From: Ctena decussata
Lineage: Eukaryota > Mollusca > Bivalvia > Lucinida > Lucinidae
NCBI GenBank assembly: GCA_963989385.1
Contig: OZ022510.1
Coordinates: forward strand, 35,035,448-35,099,447
Direction of reading: 5' to 3'
Length of the DNA stretch: 64,000 bases
Made by a program: the position numbers and the translations under genes. This document shows, in pieces, positions 22,751 through 34,495 of the stretch. Below the pieces are notes generated by a model that saw only the letters and a program-made list of their open reading frames with translations, was not told where the DNA came from and did no database searches. Positions within the stretch are counted from its first letter, which is position 1. The number at the start of each line of letters is the position of its first letter.

Positions 22751-23115
22751 GCTTCATTAGCCATAACGTAAAAGTAAAAAGTATGCAAAGACCAGGAACT
22801 GAAACAATCAAAATCCAAATCCAGCCCTCAAACCATAGTTGGAAACAACTAAGATTACAAATAATCAAGATACAGAGAACATATGGCCAACCGAGTGAGC
22901 AGCTTGTTCCCAAAAGGTGGCCACTCAGCAACCCAAACCGAACCAAAAATAATAATAACATACATAAGGTAAAACATCACAGAAACTCTGACACCAAAAA
23001 CAGGCAACAAAGAACCACAACAGAACTACCGCCTTGGAACGGTCAGTAATGAATTACTGGGGGGCTTAAATCGATTTTACAGGCCCAACCTCACCCTCAG
23101 TTTCTGAAGTGGTAC
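22750..23115 (-). mobile_element. Short retroposon (same family as 51775-52111)
   Basis: This is the reverse complement of the 51775-52111 insertion over nearly its whole length, including TTCATTACTGACCGTTCC and GGTGGCCACTCAG. A further minus-strand fragment lies at 23490-23660 (TTGGAATGATCAGTAATAAA). No intact protein domain is recognised. Confidence 0.75.
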
Positions 23116-23939
23116 AAAACATTTAGTTGGTTGTTCGGTTCGCATGATAACCCTCTAATAACTTTAAATAATCAAAAGTAAGAAATGAAATATAAAAAAT
23201 AAAACTTATCATTTAGTAATGTATAAAATACATTTAAAAACAAATTAAACCATATTATATATATATTCGCGGGATTTCCGTGACACCTGTCAGTATATGT
23301 CTAATTCATTAAAAAGTATCATAAAGCAGCTATTTCACTATTGCATTGTCACATTATGTCCTATGAAGTATTTTAATTCTATCTACCAACGATAATGCTC
23401 TTTCACAGATAGCTAGGCTTAAAGCACATAAAATAACATAATACAAATACTTTTATTTGCCATTTTTATACACGTAGAAATTAGAATATACATCAGAATG
23501 AAAGACAACGGACACATTCGAAGACCACGAGTAAACGAACACAAAAAGCAACAACAAATATACCACACAACCTTGGAATGATCAGTAATAAACCCCAGGG
23601 GATTAAGGGCCTTAAAACATTTTAGGGAGCTGCAACCTTCGCCCCAGCTTCTATTGTGATTCATGAGACAATACAAAAAAATAAACACTAAAAGCATACA
23701 AAACACACAAAAAATGTACCCTCGCCCATCCTACATCCTAAACCACGAAGCAAAACAAAAAGCAAAGTAGGCAGCTGTTTCTATTCTATTCTGCCCTAGA
23801 TGAGCTAGCAAAGTCCATTCCTGCCCACTCGCCGCTCAAGCCTGACTCTGCAATTCCTCAACGATTCAGTGGTGGGATAGACCGCAACAAGCAAATAATA
23901 AGAATATAAAAAAGTAAATGACAGAAAAAAAATAAATCA

Positions 23940-24467
23940 ACGTTGACAAACAACGTAGATTCTAACATAACATTAACGTTTTTCCTACTGAACGTATAGG
24001 AAACGGCGTCGTGTGAAAATTTGTGATAAATCGCGTTGTTCACTCTTGGCCTGCACATTTCGCACCTTGATGACGTCGGACGTAAACATTTTAACTTCAG
24101 GCGACGTCCATCTCAAAAGAGTCCATTAGACTGAAAACGTCGCAATTTCCAGGCAGTTTGATTGGAGATAATGTTAGAATCGAAATAAATTTTCCTTACC
24201 GGTAAATTATCGCAGATTCTAAACTTGACGTTAACATTTTCCCCATTGAGCTTATAGGAAGCGGCGCTGTCTGAAAATCTGTGATAAATCACGTTGTTAA
24301 CGCTCGGTGTGCACATTTCGCGCCTTGATGACTTCGGACGTAAACATATAACTTCTGGCGACGACGGTCAGCTTCAAAACAGTCCATTTGAAAACGTCGC
24401 AATATCAATGCAATTTTATCGTGTAAAATGTTAGAATCGAAATAATTTTTACTTACCGGTAAATTAT
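23940..24467. repeat. 258-bp tandem repeat, just over two units
   Basis: The marker GCACATTTCGC.CCTTGATGAC occurs at 24052 and 24310, with matching AATGTTAGAATCGAAATAA, TTACCGGTAAATTAT and AACGTTAACATTTTC-like blocks. It abuts the left end of the 24468-27780 element, which may have inserted into it. Confidence 0.75.
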
Positions 24468-27400
24468 CAGTAGAATAAAATTGCCCGTTCGGGTAACAAA
24501 ACACTTTTAGATGTTTTACAGCAAAATTTTACTTTATTAAGTAACTATTGCCCGATTGGGAAACAAAATTGCCATTTTAGGGTATTGCTAATAACACTGG
24601 TCAGTGCAAAAGATCTTAATATATATGAAAAAACAAACAGCAGGAAAATAAAGGAGAAGAATTCATCTGAAACTTGTCCGTTCATTTTTTTAAATCAACT
24701 TTATAAAAGTTATAAGAGTGTAAAAATAAGCTTCATGCCATCACATCATCTTGTGCCGAAACGGAAGTACCAAATCTAATTAGATGCATCCGTTAACCTT
24801 TAATTGAAGAGTAGTATTTATTAAAACTTTATACCTTAAAATAGATCTGTCCTATAGGTTGAACCCTGATTATGTGATGACATTTTGATGTCGGGAAAGT
24901 GATGTCATGATGTCACAATAACACATGACAAAGAGTGACATTTCAGTATGGTGGGATCTAGGGTAAAATTAATATAAAATCTAATTTAATTAATTTGAAA
25001 TACTTAACTACGTTAATAAGATGAATAAGTGTGTTATGCTAAAATAAAGCCATTGAATTTGGCAGAAACAGCTTTAACTTGGAAACAGTGGCATTTTGTT
25101 GAAGGTCAAAAGGTAATAGTAAATGAAGTGGAACACAGTGAGGAAACCAAAGTAGTTTCTTAATTTTCATACACCATGCCCCTGTCACACAAACACAAGC
25201 ACAGCAGCTACCAGAATAAGTATATTTGAAGCCAGAGCGTCAAAACATATTCGTGCAGAGCTATGACTGAGTTATCACTGCTCCTTATACATTAGATTCC
25301 TAGCAAGACAACTGCTATTTCCCACAAGGATATATTCTTGTCATAATTAAGAAACATTTAAATCACACCTGAGCAAACTTTCAAAGGGTGAACTTTGGAG
25401 TGTTTGAGACTGTAAATTACATCCCTTTGAATTGAAAGTAAAAGAAATTTTATTGTCCGATTGGCAGTCATAGATTTTAGTTCTGCTTTTCTAGATTTGT
25501 GGATAACTTTCTTTGTAATATTTTAAGATATGAATGCATCTGGTAACAGGCATGGAGTTGGGAAATGTTTATGGCAATGCCACTGCAAGGTAAGAAAATT
25601 TATGGCAAAGTCACGGCCACTGGCTTTTCTAATTAGAAGAGCAAGATTGTTGTGAAATCCGGTTTGAATTCTCGTTTGCTTCATTATAACAACCAATGTG
25701 TCTGTATGGGAAACGAGACATAAAAATGCGAGTTTGTTTCGTAATTAATCTCGGAAAATTATAAATGACCCATATTTAAACTGAAAACTGCACAAACTCA
25801 TAGTTTATATTAAAGTTTAAAAACCTGTCTGGCTACCAGTATAAAATGACAATACTAAAATGAACTGCAAATTCATTTGTTATTACTTGTTTAGAAAATG
25901 TTGCTAAAGGTTTATTCAGAGTAACTTATTTGATAAGAGTATTTTCCAGAAGGAATATATTCCCTTTAGACGAACCTACATTGTCTAACATTCTGATGCC
26001 CTTTTTTGTCTGTCTTCAACTTATATTCTGTTTTTGAAACTCTAGTCAGGAACTTCCACTATACATTCATTTTTTTCTTAAGGAATATAATGTATGAGAA
26101 AGGCAGCTGTGATCTTACTTTCAACATTACTGCTAATCAAATTTTTGTCCTCCCTCCCCCTCCCATCCCCTGCTGTCAATTCACAGGATAAACTAGACAT
26201 TCAGTTGACAGCATAATTTGGTCTGGGGTTGTAGTTGTAAAATGTGGAAGGTTACTCTGTCTATCTTCTGGTGCACTGAATAATTCCATCCGCTAATATG
26301 GCACCTTAAGTACACCAGTGTGCAACAAATCGATTTACGGTACATGCAAACATCAACCTAGTGATTGTGGTGTGTCTTACTTGAATACTGATAAAAATAG
26401 CAAACATAAAAGAAAAATGATGTAGGAAAGTATGTACCTAAATATATTAGTTATTGTACCTCCAGTTTAGATACAGGAAATATTCCCTCAAAACCTGCAA
26501 ATCTTAAAAACAAGCTTTTCCTATTGCACCGGTTTGTTTATCAAGTTTGCAACTCTGGTTCCTGCATTTTTCACTGAAAAGTACAGTAGCTTCTCAATAT
26601 CATTTACTGAGATACAGTTTTAATTAATATTTGCACCCAACAGGATTGTGCTGGCAAATTTCACCATGCTCTTTAATGCTGCATACAGGTAAATGCAGCA
26701 TGCTGACTATGTGTTGTGTGTTGTGTAAAAAAACTGCACCTATCTATGCTGTATTTAGATTCTACCACAGTCAAGTTACCGTATGTTTTTTACGTCAACA
26801 ATTCACTGTTTTAGAGCGCGTGAGTCAAAATGCTGATGTCACAGGCAATTACTGATGTATTTTGTGACGTTTGGATTCGTTGAACGGCGTAACGTCTCTT
26901 TTTTCTTAAAATCGCCATAAAAACATACGTTTTCCTTAGATCTTTACAGTTAAGAATATTCCTTAGATCTTTACTGTTAAGAATATTGGCGGGAACAAGA
27001 ACGCGCTGGCAGGAAGGCTGGGAGAGTTTGAATGAAAAGAATACTTTTTCGGCGTTTTTGAGTGTTAGAATGGAAATAGTATTGTTGAGTAATAATTCAC
27101 TATTTGTCACTCAGTTGTTAGTAGATATATAACGAGCGCGGAACACGAGTGGTTACAAGTAACCTTCAAACAGTGAATTATTACTCAACAATTGACCGCT
27201 AGAGCTGATCTATTTCTTAATTTAATTGTAAATTGTACTTGCACTATTCCAGAATCTAGGTCGAGCAGTTGTGTGTTGCACAGGCTCATGAAAACTGAGT
27301 GTTGCACACCTTCCAATTATATAATTTTCTTGATACTGGATTGCAAGCAATCTCTTTTCCAGTATCCGTCCAGGCATGCTTGTTCAACATTTAACCGTTT

Positions 27401-27780
27401 TCAAAAGTCTGTTTCCCCAACTGGGCAACACAGTAATACTGCGCCCAATCGGGCAATGCATCTTTACTCTGCTGTGCGTCTGCGCCCAATCGGGAAACAA
27501 AAATCATTTTACAATTTTTGAAAGAAAAACTGATATTAAAACCTTTATAACTTTCTGAAAAAAATGAAAGGACAATTTTTAGTTATATTATCCCTCTTTA
27601 TGAATCTGAATTTAGTGTTTCTCTATCTTGAATATTGTTCTGCACTGGCTTATTTGAGCGAAGGTACCCCAAAATGGTCAATTTATTTCCCGATCGGGCA
27701 ACAAATGCTAAATTTAGTAACACTTTGCTGTTAACAGTTAAAAGTCAGGGTGTTGCCCGATCGGGCAATTTCTTCTACTG
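24468..27780. mobile_element. 3.3-kb TIR element with subterminal TTGCCCGATCGGGCAA palindromes
   Basis: The ends CAGTAGAATAAAATTGCCCG (24468) and, inverted, CAGTAGAAGAAATTGCCCGA (27780) form an approximately 29-bp TIR. The palindrome TTGCCCGATCGGGCAAC or close variants recur near both ends: 24481 and 24548 on the left, and 27412, 27441, 27481, 27689 and 27752 on the right. Multiple subterminal palindromes are the usual form of transposase-binding sites. I find no transposase in the interior, and the target duplication is not clear. Confidence 0.65.
27080..27195. repeat. ~115-bp foldback
   Basis: ATTGTTGAGTAATAATTCAC at about 27080 and GTGAATTATTACTCAACAAT at about 27173 are complementary arms around a ~70-base loop. 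It is nested in the 24468-27780 element. Confidence 0.8.
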
Positions 27781-28269
27781 AATATTGCGTTAGCTCTCTA
27801 GAAACAGTTTTGTGGAATTGTGTTTGAAGTCAACCCCTACAGAAAGGCTACAAAAAGTGTTTAAGGCGGCTCGGTATTCTCGGAAACTTATATCATGCGG
27901 TTAACTGCGGTTATAGTCAGAATATCTTGTGACACTTCATTCGGAATTTTATGGATTTTGAAGACGAGTTTTCCTAAGTTTGACAAATATATTCGTAATA
28001 GAATACTATTTTTATGAAATGCAGTCAAAATATGTCTCTTTTGCACAGCCTGACCCGAAAGCCCTGCTCAAATTAACCGAAAAGCTGCACGTCAGTGCTA
28101 CGGTAAAATGCAGCCATGGCGACGGTGTAAATTATGTCATATGTGCTTTCCGCGTGACTACGATCTCAACCAGCTCAGAATTTGAGGGTTTTTTTTGCCT
28201 AACTTGATCAGTAGGATTATATAAGGCGCTTTTCAGACTTTTCAACATATGAACAACTGAAGGCAGTCC

Positions 28270-28700
28270 TAGACTGCAAGAAGGCCCGGAAACTCAGTAG
28301 ATTAAGCACAAGCCGCGGTCAGGCTTTCGAGACCCGCTGGAGGCTCAAATCTATCCAATCGTAAACGGGATTCCATTGCAGACAGCCTTTAGCTATTTCG
28401 TTTGCATCTTCCTGATATGACTGAAATACTATTCAAAACACGTAAAAACGCGCAAGCCATCAACCCGTCTATCCACGACTGTTAATATATGAATTGATTA
28501 CTTGCGATTTTACGTCCTTTTTAACAGTATTTTAGTCAGATCAGGACGATGGGTGAGTGATAATGAAAGGCAGGCTGTGTGCAATGGAACCCCGTTTACG
28601 ATTGAAAAGATTCCTGCCTACAGCGGGCTTGAACCCAGGACCGCTAGATCAGCAGGCCAGCGCTTACCCTTCTGAGCTATTGGGTCTCCTATATATTGTT
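28270..28700. mobile_element. Two tRNA-derived SINEs (family 3) in inverted, tail-to-tail arrangement
   Basis: On the minus strand, 28690-28500 has an A-box-like TAGCTCAGAAGGGTAAGC and a B-box GGTTCAAGCCC, then CAATCGTAAACGGGGTTCCA and CCTGATCTGACTAAAATACT. On the plus strand, 28275-28450 has a diverged counterpart with GAAACTCAGTAGATTAAGC, CAATCGTAAACGGGATTCCA and CCTGATATGACTGAAATACT. This is a pair of SINE insertions in opposite orientation. Confidence 0.75.
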
Positions 28701-29740
28701 TGAAAGCCTCTGTGAGGCTATAGGTCTTATGAGAACACCGGTCTTAGCTTATTCAAAATAAAGCACGGAACGCAAAGTGGTGTTAATTTTCTTTCTTATT
28801 CTTTCTGTCTGTATTTTTAAGTCAGTGCATTAAAGGTTGGTTCCTGTACTTTGGAAACCATCATTATTTTGATGATCTTTCATCCAAGTTGTTGGAAAGC
28901 ACTTATAAAAAGGAATGAATAAGTTTCACTAAAAAGTGTAAATCAAAAAAATATTAGAAAAGTTGCTTTGCAAGGGATTTCCTAACTCTGCTTCGCACAC
29001 CAGTTAGCGCTATTTTTAGTTTGCGCCAAAAATAGATAACGCAGCTGACATCATGTTGCATAGCATTTTGGGATAGTTCTAACCCATCCGCCATGCCAGG
29101 ATCTCTAGGAGAGCTCACGGCAAGGGAAAATCGACCTTTGGAGCATGGCATCAGAAATCGCGCACTTATAGACATAATAAACATAGTTATTTTTAGAACT
29201 GGAATTCCAACGAAAGAAAATAAACCAAAAGGGAAAACGACTATTTTCTTCAACATCTGACGAGTTTCTCAGTAGCTACAAATTCAGAAATATAAGAGAA
29301 TTCAATACTGCTCAGAAAATGACGAAATTATTTTGTGGACATAATTGTTATCGCTAGTACAGGAACCTACCTTTAAGGTGAGGTATTGTGATCGGACGTC
29401 GTCCGTGCGTCCGTCGTTCACGTTTCCTTTAAACGACCTTTAAACGACTTGTTCAAAACTGCTGGACGGATTTTGAATAATTTCACAGGATATACAAGGG
29501 TTGTTACGAAACGAAAAAGAGGTGTTTCGAAACTAAAAAAGAGTCATAGCTACCAAACGACCAGCTCTTTTACGTTTCGTAACATCCTTGAAAACATAGT
29601 TAACCAGGTGTGAATATGATTACCTTACAGACGAAGATTTTATCGTTTCAACTTGACGATCTTTTTGCCTTGTCTCAAAATTCCTGACATTTTGAACGTA
29701 TTTCAGTAACAAATTAGAATGGTTTCCCATAGCCTGGCGG
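28700..29740. other. Intergenic, nothing firm recognised
   Basis: The stretch 29390-29490 has GGACGTCGTCCGTGCGTCCGTC followed by AAACGACTT and 'actgctggacggatttt', the usual opening of the CCGTCCGTCC-type repeats elsewhere in the window. A minus-strand open frame at 28954-29256 is unrecognised. Confidence 0.4.
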
Positions 29741-30155
29741 CCGTGGGGGCAGTGACGGGGATAGAGGCCCACTGTATCTAAGGCAAAGCATACAGAAAGA
29801 CGAAGCCCATCCCTCTCCGTTCTCTGCCTTACCCTTGCTAGATTTGAAAAAAGTACCCATTTACTGCTAGGTTGACAGTTTTCAGGGGCCAGTTGACCAA
29901 CGTCGGATTTTATTGTGTGTGTGTGTGTGTGTGTGTGTGACATGGGAATAATGGTGCAGAAGGTCGCGGGTTCGCCTATGGATGATGTACGCGGAGACAA
30001 TTTACGGCCACCACACGGCACAACACCAGCTGCAGTGAAGTCAAAAACTCTGAAAAAAGTTCCTTCCAGAGCACAGAACACATTCGCAAGAAGGAACATG
30101 GGTCATACGTCGGAATTTCGGCTACTCAAGCCTCATCTGTGACCTAAGTCCTAGA
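29740..30155 (-). repeat. Dispersed repeat with (TG)n microsatellite
   Basis: The part 29940-30150 is the reverse complement of the GAGGCTTGAGTAGCCGAAAC...CATCATCCATAG block at 9780-9960. A (TG)13 microsatellite lies at 29914-29939. It is non-coding. Confidence 0.65.
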
Positions 30156-32026
30156 GATATTTATTGATTTATTCCACCATTAAACCTTCGTCCTTTATTG
30201 GAAACCTGTGTTGTTGCCGTACAGCTGCCTCTCTAAATCCTGCATTTTGCGTAGATTAAGTCTCTTTTAAGCTTTGAAAACATTCCGCATATAGAGATCA
30301 ACATGAGTTTTTGTTGTTGTTGTTGCCTTCTGCAAAATTGAAATACACGAGATTGGAGATTCAGGGGGCAGTTAAAATTGTTGTTTTGCACTTGCATGAC
30401 TCATGGCTCCTTTCAAACTTACATTAAAACTTTCCCATTGAAATGCATGTTGACTGATATAACTTTTGATTATTCTGACGAAATGTTTAAAAACTTCGAT
30501 ACACTTTATTATCATGGCATGACGAAAAGAGTATTGCTCGTTTCAAAATGTCTCGTTCTAATTCATTTCTTTGAGTATTGTCTCTCAGAGTATATTTTTC
30601 GTAGTCATGGATTGTGATAATTGTAATGGGCAAATGCATGATTTTACCCTGAATCTCATACATTTCATAATGACTTTGTGTTGGGCAGAAATTTTGCAGC
30701 ATTATGTACATGTGTTTAAATTATAAACCCTGTGTTATTTGGTGGGGGCATTATTGTGTTTTGCACACAAGTCTAGTGTATGGGTTTACTAAATGATAAA
30801 ACGTGCAATAAATCACGGTGATTGTATTAATAAACAACGACAATATGACAAATCAGCAGCGAAGATGTCATTTAATATTAATTAACTTCATTATACTTGG
30901 TTTGATTTAAACAATATTTATTTATAAATCTTCGTATACAACATATACATTTACACGTATACACATGATAATATGGTACATGATCTGATAGGAAGCTTAA
31001 AGCTTATATACAATATCTAATGAAGTAATATATGTGAATGGCAGATTAAATAATAGGCCAGGTATGCGTACAAATAAATTCAACATGGAAAAATAAGAAA
31101 ATCCAGTGTGTGTTCCGGCAGGCACGCGGCGTGCTGATGACGACACATCACCGTCGATTTGTTGGAGCTCATAATACTTATATGCGCATTATATATAATT
31201 ATTGCTCCTGAAGTGCTTGAGCACAATTCCATATTTTTACCCAGTTTGTTTTAAGGAAAATAACTGACATGTATGATGTTAATTACTGATTTCCTTCTAC
31301 AGGTCCACTCTTAAACCATTTGTCCCAAGTGAAATCTTCTACACCTGAAGGAACAGAACAGAACAGAATTTTGTTGACTTAAACTATACAGTTTCTCGTC
31401 AACATACAATACAGAAACATCGTAAGTGACAGGTAAAAGTGATTGATACTGTAGGTCATCATTTAAGAGGCATCTGGCTTATTCATTTATTTTAACATAT
31501 TTTAAGAAATTTCTATATTCTTTATGCAAACCGCAGTCGAGACCCTGAACAGACCCCGCATACTGCGGCGTCAGATCTGGGTGTGCCCTGTTTGCCCGTG
31601 TCCTTTTTATGGACAGCGCAACATTAATGGGCTAAAAGAGGTCTGCTTTTATTCGCTCTTATTTCCTGCAAAGACTACAAATTCTTCCCCATCCAGCATT
31701 TTTCCCTGAAGAGTTTAAAAAGTTATAAGGGAGATAAAAATCAATTTGAAAGAGTTGCTTCTCTTAAAACTGCATCTATCCTTCTTAACCATATGTCCCA
31801 AATCCGTTACATTATTTTGTGCAGACGCAAACGTCCTGATTTGTCAAACATAGTAGGTTTCCGGTAATTGCATCATACGAAGCATTCCGATTGGTTAAAT
31901 TCTATAGGATTTTTTTTTCGAAAGAAACGGATCCGGATGTCTTTATTTTACATTTTTTGCTCTAATGAGATGCATCTCAATTGTGTATATGCTAAAACGT
32001 GGTTTCGAACCTCAAAGGCCGGCTAC

Positions 32027-32034
32027 TATAAATA
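32027..32034 (+). promoter_or_regulatory. TATA box of gene B
   Basis: TATAAATA stands in the same position and context as 1188-1195, 79 bp before the ATG. A CCTCAAAGG block precedes it in both genes. Confidence 0.8.
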
Positions 32035-32112
32035 CCTTTGGAAATTATCTCATTCCGTCACTAGATAACGGAAGTATATTAAAAGAAGTCAACAAACAAA
32101 CAAAAGCAAAAT

Positions 32113-32155
32113 ATGAAGGGATTCATTTTAGCGTGTCTCTGTCTTGCAGCTGTCG
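32113..32155 (+). CDS. Gene B exon 1: signal-peptide exon
   Basis: The exon encodes MKGFILACLCLAAV plus one base, followed by GGTAAG. Ten of 14 residues match gene A and the phase is the same. Together with V-P-A from exon 2 this is a 17-residue signal peptide. Confidence 0.85.
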
Positions 32156-32639
32156 GTAAGAAGAAACTTTAAATGAACTTTCTCGACTCCGATTCTTGAA
32201 GTTTTCCATATACTTGTCTTGTAATGATAATGCATATTCATATTTTATCGGGGTTATGTCTTTTAGCAATACTCCTCAAAGATATAAGCCCTCGATGTTT
32301 AAGCAATTCCGAAAAAATCTTTTAAATGTATTTCATACGATTCTTTATTATCATACCTAAATCATAATTGATGTATTGGTTTAAGATAATTGTAAATTAA
32401 AAAGACAAGTTGATTTTTTTTGCAAATTAGCAAAACCCTTGAGCCAGTAGGAAAATCAATATTCAGGCTTGCCACCATGTGGTGATACTCGGGTTATTTT
32501 CTCATTCATGCACGTAATTGTCTCGTCAATCGATTTTATGTGGACTGATCATATGATTTCGATCACGGTCAGCGGTTCTTCCAGATTTTTCTTTCAAGCA
32601 TATTCTACCGCAATATACAATGCCCTAGTCCAGTGACTG

Positions 32640-34445
32640 ATGGTCAATTGGGACACTTTGACAGCCGTCAAATAAATGCATTTTTTTAATTTAATATATG
32701 GAGAGATAATCATTAACAGTGCATAATTTATCAATATTTCGCTTTTCAGATACGTCAGAGGCTCAAAGAACAAAAAAATCCTTTGACTAGAAACACTAAG
32801 TATATATATTTACATTCCAAAAACAATATCTAGACATCCAAAGAGAAGCTTCTAAAAACAAAAATGAACAAAATAATCCCCTAAGCGTGAACCATGCACG
32901 TCAAATTATAAAGCTAAAATGCTAACAACGCCTAAATGTATGCAATTGTCTTGCACGTACACAAATAAACCCAACTCTACAACAAAGTATAAAACACAGA
33001 TATGAACAAGTGTTAAGTCTCGCTGTTTTGCAGCTTGGTCCTAAAAAAATAGGTGTGTTTCTACTAACACGCTGAAAAAAAATCTGGTCGGAAGGTAGGA
33101 AAAACTTTTTTATATTTTTTTTCTCCCGAAAAAAAAAATGGATCGGGCCTGTATTTTTTATGTTTTTTGGTTTTTGTACATGTATTTTGTTGATTAAATT
33201 GTATTTTTGAGACTTGCACTGTATATGATAATTCATCTTAGATGCTCGAAAAAGTCAAATCTGTATTTTGGAAGGTACTAAATGCCTAAAACTACAAAAA
33301 TGTAGTGAAAAAAAACGAAATTACTATGGGAAAATGCAAAGACGAAACTGGGTAGGGTCGGAAATTGAAAATGATATGGTCGGTGTTTTAATTTTATTTT
33401 GTTCTTAAAAATAGCAGAGTCAGGGGGTGGGGTGGGGGGAGAGAGAGAGAGAGAGGCAGGGTCGGTCGGGTAAGGGGAAACACGGCTATTTTTTCTAGGC
33501 CTTGTGAAACTGCATTACACTTGAAGAAATGTTTGGTGGGCTGTTGGTTGTATTGGATGTAATGGTCCCCAGAGACGGCAGACGATTGTAGACTTTTAGA
33601 CAGGGAGAGGGAGGGGAATGTGTAACAGGGAGGCAAGAAGAAAAATTCCAAACAACCACATACGGCACCTACAGGTACAGCAGACCTTTGTGCGGCATTA
33701 CTAACTGTTGTGAGACAGTTTCACGGTATCCTCGCTGCTCCCCACCAACAGTTCAGGGACGATACAAGGACGACTAGAGGTCAATCGCCCCCGTGCATTG
33801 ATACAACCATTTTTCAGTCATGGTCACCCATGATGTTGTATGGTATTCAGTCGTCGGATCCAGTAGCTCTCACCGGCTTTCTGGTATCATCCGACCACTG
33901 AGCATCATGTTTGATGCAGCAAAAGGAGACATGGCTGTTAAAGTTGTGGTCGTGTGCATGGAAGTGCTCGGTGACAGGTGACCTCTGAAATCTTCGCTTC
34001 GCCCAGTCAGAGTGGTGACCATCCGTGCGGAAATTAAGTGTACGTTTTGTTAAGCCTGCGTGCTGTTTGCCACACTGAGTGCACGTGACTCTGTAGATGA
34101 CATTTGCAAATTTGGAGTTTGTCTGTTTCCTGAGTTTTACTGACGCTCCTGGTGATAATTTGGCTATCTGGGTTGGTTTCATCAGTTTACAAGTAAAGCA
34201 TCTTTTGTTACCACAAGGCTTTGACTCCCCTATGGGCCGATTGTAACTAGGTTCTGGGTTGAGCTTTGCGCGAACAAAAATATCCCTTATACTTTTTGAC
34301 CCTCTTTATGCCACAATTGGCTTCTGAGAGAAAGTGTTATTCAAGCGTTTTGAGGACTCGATGATCGTGCATAATTTATCAAAATGTTATCTAAGCGCTT
34401 TCGCTTTTCAGCGTCGTCAGAAGTTTTCAAACAATAAAACTAGAA
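32640..34445 (-). mobile_element. Penelope-like element, 5'-truncated copy 1
   Basis: From right to left: a terminal-repeat piece (34445-34372, ending at GATAAATTATGCAC), then a sudden join to the coding region, then the GIY-YIG region, then the 3' non-coding region and a second terminal-repeat copy (about 33040-32690, with the same GATAAATTATGCAC motif). A partial terminal repeat joined to a 5'-truncated body is a known Penelope-type structure. It lies in intron 1 of gene B. Confidence 0.7.
33847..34310 (-). pseudogene. GIY-YIG endonuclease C-terminal part of a Penelope-like element
   Basis: The minus-strand translation shows F-V-R-A-K-L-N-P-E, then C-F-T-C-K-L, P-G-A-S-V-K-L-R and N-V-I-Y-R-V-T-C-T-Q-C-G. 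A G-L-T-K-R-T-L block stands where Y-V-G-x-T is expected (here H-A-G-L-T). It then shows H-H-S-D-W, S-P-V-T-E-H-F-H and W-S-D-D-T-R-K. This is the zinc-finger-like CxxC plus GIY-YIG module that ends Penelope-like open reading frames. The reverse transcriptase domain is missing by truncation. It is not functional on its own. Confidence 0.8.
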
Positions 34446-34495
34446 ACAATATTTAAATATATTTACATTCGAGAAACAAGTAGCCCAAAGGGCAA

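Noticed and set aside
22746..22961. Hydrophobic open frame shared with 51928-52128
   Set aside because: It is part of a short retroposon present in several copies. No conserved domain is recognised, and sharing is explained by repeat copying.
28616..28690. Minus-strand tRNA gene
   Set aside because: It has A- and B-box-like motifs but is followed by a SINE body shared with the inverted copy at 28275-28450.
29620..30099. 159-codon minus-strand open frame
   Set aside because: It runs through the (TG)n microsatellite and a dispersed repeat also present at 9.8 kb, and no domain is visible.
32101..32160. Alternative upstream start codons for gene B
   Set aside because: No in-frame ATG upstream fits between the TATA box and 32113, and gene A shares the chosen start.
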